DNA from: Undaria pinnatifida
Taxonomy: Eukaryota > Sar > Phaeophyceae > Laminariales > Alariaceae
Assembly: GCA_012845835.1 (NCBI GenBank)
Contig: JABAKD010000002.1
Span: 23,788,518 to 23,852,517, forward strand
Reading direction: 5' to 3'
Length of the DNA stretch: 64,000 nt
How positions within the stretch are numbered: position 1 is the stretch's first letter; every line of letters starts with the position of its first letter. The notes beneath the pieces were generated by a model, which did not search any database, was not told the origin of the DNA, and saw only the letters and a program-made list of their open reading frames with translations. The translations under genes and the position numbers were made by a program. Shown piece by piece: positions 55,101 to 61,682 of this stretch.

Positions 55101-58100
55101 TCCCACGCAGATCCCATCTCGGTAACGCCATTATTGTTGAAATCCCCCTCTTCTTCCCCCCTGTTTGGTCTCACTACTCCACTGCTGCCATCCATGGCTA
55201 GACTGCCTGGAGGACCGACCCCTCCCCCCCCCCCGCCAGATGAACGGAACGATTCTCCTTCCTCGCGGTGTCGCGCCTCCGCCTGTAAGTCTCCCATCGC
55301 GCCCAGAACGTTGTCGATGTAAGAATCTTCAAAGGTCCCACGGCCACCGCCTCCCGCAGACACGCCATTGCAACTCCCGTTGTCTCGAACACCCTCTGAT
55401 CCTATCGCTGCTCCCCGGAGACTCGTGGGAATACGACCCCCCTTCCCATTAAGGCTAACAGTGCACATGCCGCCTCCTATTCTGCCGGGTTCTTCGTTTT
55501 TTTCTGTTCTGCTTCCGCCGGTCTTGGCGGTGGCCACCCCTGAGGCGAATTCCGGATGGCTCATTGCGTATACGATGTCGTTGCCCTCGTGGTATCCGGT
55601 GATGGCTTGTTCGAGAAGGGTTGTTGTTTTTGCCCTGGCTTCTTGGAAGATCTCGTGGCCTGCGTTGATCCAAACCACGCAGGTTTTGCTCGGATCGTGT
55701 AGAGCCTGGGGTTGGGGTTGGGCTTAGGGTTAGGGTCAAGGTTGCGTGTTTTTTTGCCCTAGCCTCTTGGAAGGTCTCATGGCCAGCGTTTTGATCCAGA
55801 CTACGCAAGTTTCTCTTGAGGGATCTTGTAGAGTCGGCACATGTTGTGTTTTAGACGTGTTATTGGTTGTCGGGTACTACGTTTTTTTGACATGTTATCT
55901 ACGAACATGTGTTGAACATTGGTGTTGTCAATGCCAGCGGAAGCCTTGGCTTTGGAAAAAATTTGCGCCCGTACTTGCTTTTTCCTTGTTTGGGCATAGA
56001 CGAGCGCCGTAATATATGGCATCAATGATTGGTGGTTTGGTGCGTCGGTGGTTCTTGGAAGTTGGTGTGGTCACTGGAAAGCAGGGTTTCGCTCGGATTG
56101 TGTAGAGCTTGCATTCTGTTCGTAGATGTCCTGGTTTGGTCAACGCAGGCGGGAGATTTTTGGTCTTAGATGTCTTACGCCCGTATGTACCTACGCGTTT
56201 GTTTCTAGTTTCGGGCGTAGCACACACGCCGAAAATACAGCGCCAGTTGGACTCTGGTGGGCACGGATATTGTGAAGCCTGCGCATGTTTTGTACGTGTG
56301 CAATTGTGTGGTCAACCAATGAGAGCAGAGGGCCCTGGTTAGGACATCTTGCGTCCATATCACACGTGCGTGTTCTTTGTTTGGACGTAGCGCACGCGCC
56401 GTAACAATTGGCACCGGTTGTGAATGGGTGTGCTTAAGGGCTTGCACGATCCCGCACATACATGCGTTTGTGTGTGTTCTTCGCATTAATGATAGTTAGT
56501 TCCACCCATTTGGTATACATCCAGCACAAGCAGTGTCCGTCCCGATGCCCCCTCGAGAAGCGAGCTCAGTGGTCACAAACTATATGGCGAAGAAATCACA
56601 TCGCAAATACAGCAAGATGATCGGGCCATGCAATGCCAACCGCAACAATGAACACGAGGGCAAAACATGCGCGTGTTCCGTAGGTTTGCTGGTGTGGCCA
56701 ATCGATGCAAGCGGGAGGGGTTTTGGTATGGACATATTACGCCCATGTCATACGTGTGTGTACCTTGTTTGGGCATAGGCGCGCTCTTTAAATACAGTAG
56801 TGCCGCTTTCCTCTATAGTACTGGTATGTGCACCATAGAGGGAAAAAACGGCACTATAGCGGCAACCCGCACTACTCCGCACACTGACATTGCTGGCTTC
56901 CCCCATATGCGCCAAGCAATTTCATAGGCACTATAGCGGACAACCGGCTGGCTTTGAGCTCCAGCATAGGGTTGTATATCTTGCAATAAGGCCTTTTAGC
57001 CTCATTAATACGAGGTGTGGGGGAATCTATAGCCTCAGTTTCGTTTGTTTCGAATAGCCGCATCTTCGATCCCCTTTCCAATTCTGGATGTTTTGTTGAC
57101 ATCCTTTGATTGCCATGTGATCTGCATCTACGACTATTCAGGGTGGACTAATGTAATGGAGTGCTCTCCGTAGAAGGATAGTTTATATCCGACGTGAAAC
57201 CATTTCATGGTTGAGGTGAAACCACGTGCTGTTAGATGCCACACTCACGTCAAGGCCATCATAAATGTTCGATGATGTAGGTGACGATGATGGGACAAGC
57301 AGGACACCCCTCGTCTCACTACCCTGCCCTGCCCTGCCTTGCCCTGTTTTTCCTGTCCTTTAGCGTTCTATTTAGAGCAATAATAATGTATAAGCCTTGA
57401 GTCTAGCCAGCGAGCCATGGGAGAGATGATAAAGACACCGAAACCCATGGGGGGCACGCTTCCCAACACCGGCCCACCATGCATCCCCCCACTCGGAGTA
57501 CCATGACACTACTCAAGGGGCACTATAGAGGGACCACTACTGTATGGCATCGGTTGTAGTTGGACATGTCCAGGGACCTCACAAGCTTAGCACCCTCAGA
57601 GAGGTAAAAACCAAGTAGGCTGACTGACGAGGGGGGCTTCTTCGACTGAGGAATCACACATCCCCCCTCCCCCGTTTCGGTGTTGCTAGTAATTGGTGGT
57701 GATGAGGGGCGGCCTCAATGCCTGCGGTAGTCATATCTGCGATGCAGCATCATGTTCGGAGTTCCTTGCAACGTATTGGCATTGAGCGCGTCCCGGAACC
57801 ACTTGCTCCTGCGGTAGATTGGCTCCGGATTCGTTCTGTTGAAGCTGCTCTCGTAAGCATTTACGCGGCGCGGCCACGCGTCTGGATTGGACAGGTGGCC
57901 GAGGGCGTTGTACCTCGATTCGAATTGAGGGTGTACACGTAGGTTCGACATCACTGCTTCGGGTATTCCGAACGAAACGGGTATGATGGCAGAGAGATTA
58001 TTTTGTTGCTGTTCTCGACGCGCTTGTGGGTTTGTGGGTATTGTGGGCTTATTCTCGACGAGCTTGTGGGCTTGTTGGTATATCGTGCGGCGGTTACTCG

Positions 58101-61100
58101 GGTATTCAATGTGCGGCGGAACTAATCCTACTCTATTTCGGTCAAATTGAATTAAAAAAAAAAAAAAGTACCTTCCGTAAATTTTGTGCAACTACTGTAT
58201 ATTAGTGAAACATACATGTACCACGCAGCTTGCAAAGTTGACTTTCAACCATTCAATCGGTTGTAGTCACAGCTGACGTTTTTCAATTTTTGTAAAAAAA
58301 AGAAAAAAATGGCCGTTTCATCCCGAGCGGTCGATTATTGGACAGATGACGCGCTTCAGCAGTGTTTTCTCAATTCTGGTGTTGGTACAATGCTTTGAAA
58401 ACTAAAACTAAAATGATCGGAACCCAGTTTTGGTGGCGTTGAAAACACACGTTACCGCACCTGCCTCGACAAACTCTCAAGGACTTACAGCGAAACCAGT
58501 TCGAGAAGAGTTGTGTTTTATTTGTGCGTGCACGGGACCCGTCAGAACTGGCTTTGGTGCCGTGTACGTTGAGTGCGGTGGACAAACGTGGCCGAAAAAA
58601 ATGTTGACTTACACAAATATACACACAAACACAAACAAACAGAGAAAGTTGTTCAGGGCACCCTACCCTCGTATGCGATCCGATATAAAGAGACTTTTTT
58701 CCCTTGGAAAACCAAGAAAAAAAGGTTCAGCGCTGCGCGCTTCGCGCGCCTCGGTATGATTTATTTATATAGCAAAAACCCCTCATTTCCTGGCAGGCGT
58801 TATCGCCTGCTTGAACGAGATAAATCCAACCCCTTTCTTGTCGAAAGGCATTGGGCGGATAGCAAAGAAGCAACACAAGAGGTACAACATCCGAGCAACC
58901 CTCGTGCGAGTGACCAAAAACAAACCCAGAGGCACCCCTGCATGGCCGTTTTTGTCTTACAGTATTGTTCGTTTCGATAAATACATAGGACCTGGGTTTA
59001 TTCATCGGGCTGCACCAGTTCATTCACTCTGCTGGAGGGGTCGCAGCGTGCGTCGTTGGTTTCTTCGGCGTACAGTGCTTCCTACCGTGCCTGGCATTCA
59101 CCCAATTTAGGAAGATTTTTTGCAGATATTTTCTACTTAAGACGGGGGTACATACAGTAGCAACCAAAACCAAATGTGGTCAGAAAAAAAAGCGTACTAC
59201 GCCTCATTTTTTAAGCTTATCGTGGGTTATGGTTAGAGGTGTTACCCGCTTGAGCACCCATGCTAAACGGGTACCCGCTAACTTTGGAAAAAAAGTATCC
59301 GGGTACTCTCGAGTATTTACGGCTAGCGTGGGCGGGTACCCGGGCACCCATTTGACAGCCGGTTAGCCGCGGGGTACCCGTCTAACATCCGGGTACCCGT
59401 CTAGCATGCGGGTACCCGTCTACCAGCCGGGTACACGGGTATCCGGGGCATAAGAATCGATTGCGTTTGGAACAAAATAATAGTTGGTAACGCAACGGGT
59501 ACGAAACACGACCTAGGGGACGTAATCTAGGGGATGATCAGTTGCCATTCCCGGAGTTGTCGAGGTAAAGCAACGGGTACCCGGGTGGGTACCCGAGTAC
59601 CCGTTCAAACCGGGTACCCGGGTATTCGGGGTATTTGAGACATAACTTTCATTTTGAAAAGGGTTTCCTGGAGATAGTGTATGAAATACGGCCCAGAGGG
59701 CGTTATTGAGGGGTTCGCCGTAGTTTCAAAGGTAAACCAACGGGTACCCGGGTACAAGAGGCCCTACTACTCGGCGAGTATAAATCGCTGCTCGTACCCA
59801 TGACGGGCATTGGCAAGCCGGGTAATACTCGCAAGTACCCGAATAATTGGCAAAAGTGTAACAGCTCTAATTATGATTGTTATGGTCCCCGGTAATATGT
59901 TTTCTCCTCGCGGACACCGAAGGGCACAAGCGGGTCGGCGTTTCAACGCTGCCGTCCGTCTTGGGAGTAATTTAAGCAAAAAGTTTTTGCTGTTTTCCCC
60001 TTTCATTTCGCCCACAGAAGAACAGGAAAACAGTAACTACTCCAAAATTAGAATGTGTAAGCAGACCCGAAAAACGCCAGAAACTTTTCATCTCATTTCT
60101 CTTTCAAAGACGCTTTTTGGGTAAAATCAAGCAAAAAAATACCAGGTACATTACAATAATTTTGGGAAGTTTAAGACAAAAAAAATCTTCGTGAGTAATG
60201 GTCCTAATGTTCACATAGCCACGCACTAGGGTAGAGGGCCTGTGGAAACCTCACCTTGTGGATGCTCCTGACTTCACCGCCGCGCCGCGACACGTAAGGG
60301 TCGGTGTGCAGGGGCTTGACAAAGTTGTTTTGTGTGCTCTGGATGCAGATGACAGGGATGTCTATCTGAGACAGCACCGGCCGCGTGTCGACGTGAGCGA
60401 GGGCGCCCCTGCAGAGCTGTATCCTTCCTTTGACAGATATTGGGTTGTGAACGGCGGTGTATATGTTGAGGGCCAGCGGGGTTGACACCTGTTCCGCAAA
60501 CGAACGTCGATGGGAGAGGATGAGAGAGGATGAGAGAGGATGAGAGAGGTACAGGGCAGCGAGTGTCGGCACGGTCAAGGCTATCATATTATGGCATTGT
60601 ATACACACAGTAATATATAGCATTAACATAAAAAATTATAATACACTGCAGCTGTGAGATCGAAGATTTCGTCAAAAAGTAATGTTTGCAAGCTGTGTGT
60701 ATAGCATTATATAGCGTTTTACACCAACTTACCCCCGTTTTATGCAGCGTGTTGTAGGCCACTTGCGCGTGTGGCTCAACAACTCGCTCAAAACGGACAA
60801 TACATATTTTCCAATGAGGCGCAGCGTAACGAACAGTTCCCCGGTGGTGCACAAACACCGAAAACAGTTTATTTACGCAGGTCGGGTCACTTCTCGCGGT
60901 TCGGGTCGGGTCGGGCCAGGGTGAAGCGACCCGATCCGTGACATTTGACAACCTCCTGACCCGATCGGACAAGACCTGTGATATTGTGAAGACCACCTGA
61001 TGATCCGACCCTACTCGGCCCCGTGATATTTTGAAAACCTCCTGGCCCGCCCCGCGAGGTTTTGATAACCTCCTAACCCGTGAAGCGCCGCGTCACAGGT

Positions 61101-61565
61101 ACCCCCCCTACCGAAGACTTGACCGCACCACGAAGAAGAACGCCTCGCCGTGAAGACGAAGCGTGCACACACAAGCAGGCGTGCGTCGAACATTTTGAAT
61201 GTTTCATGCGCTCGTTGCAATTTTCCGGTCTGTGTGAGACTTCTGTTGAAGTGTTGTTTTCGCCCTACGTGCCGTAATGTTTGTTTTTCTTCCATCAGGA
61301 TGTGTTCATCCTGTTTTGTGGCCATGGACTAGATTTCAGGGGGAAGGGCTAATGTGATAACATCCACCTTCTTCACCACCATCATCGTCGTCATTCTCAT
61401 CGTCGTTGTCATCATCGTCGTCATCATCATCATCCTCATCGTCGTCGTCATCGTCATCATAATCATCATCATTGTCATCATCACCATCATCATATCATCG
61501 TCATCATCACGATCGTCATCATCATCATCATCATCAACGTCATCATCGTCATCATTACCATCATC

Positions 61566-61633
<68 letters not shown>

Positions 61634-61640
61634 CATCAGT

Positions 61641-61682
<42 letters not shown>

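Noticed and set aside
57715..58191. Inclusion of this open frame as an extra scaffold exon between b and c
   Set aside because: Exons b and c already join in phase 0 with continuous hydrolase homology, and this frame ends in a stop.
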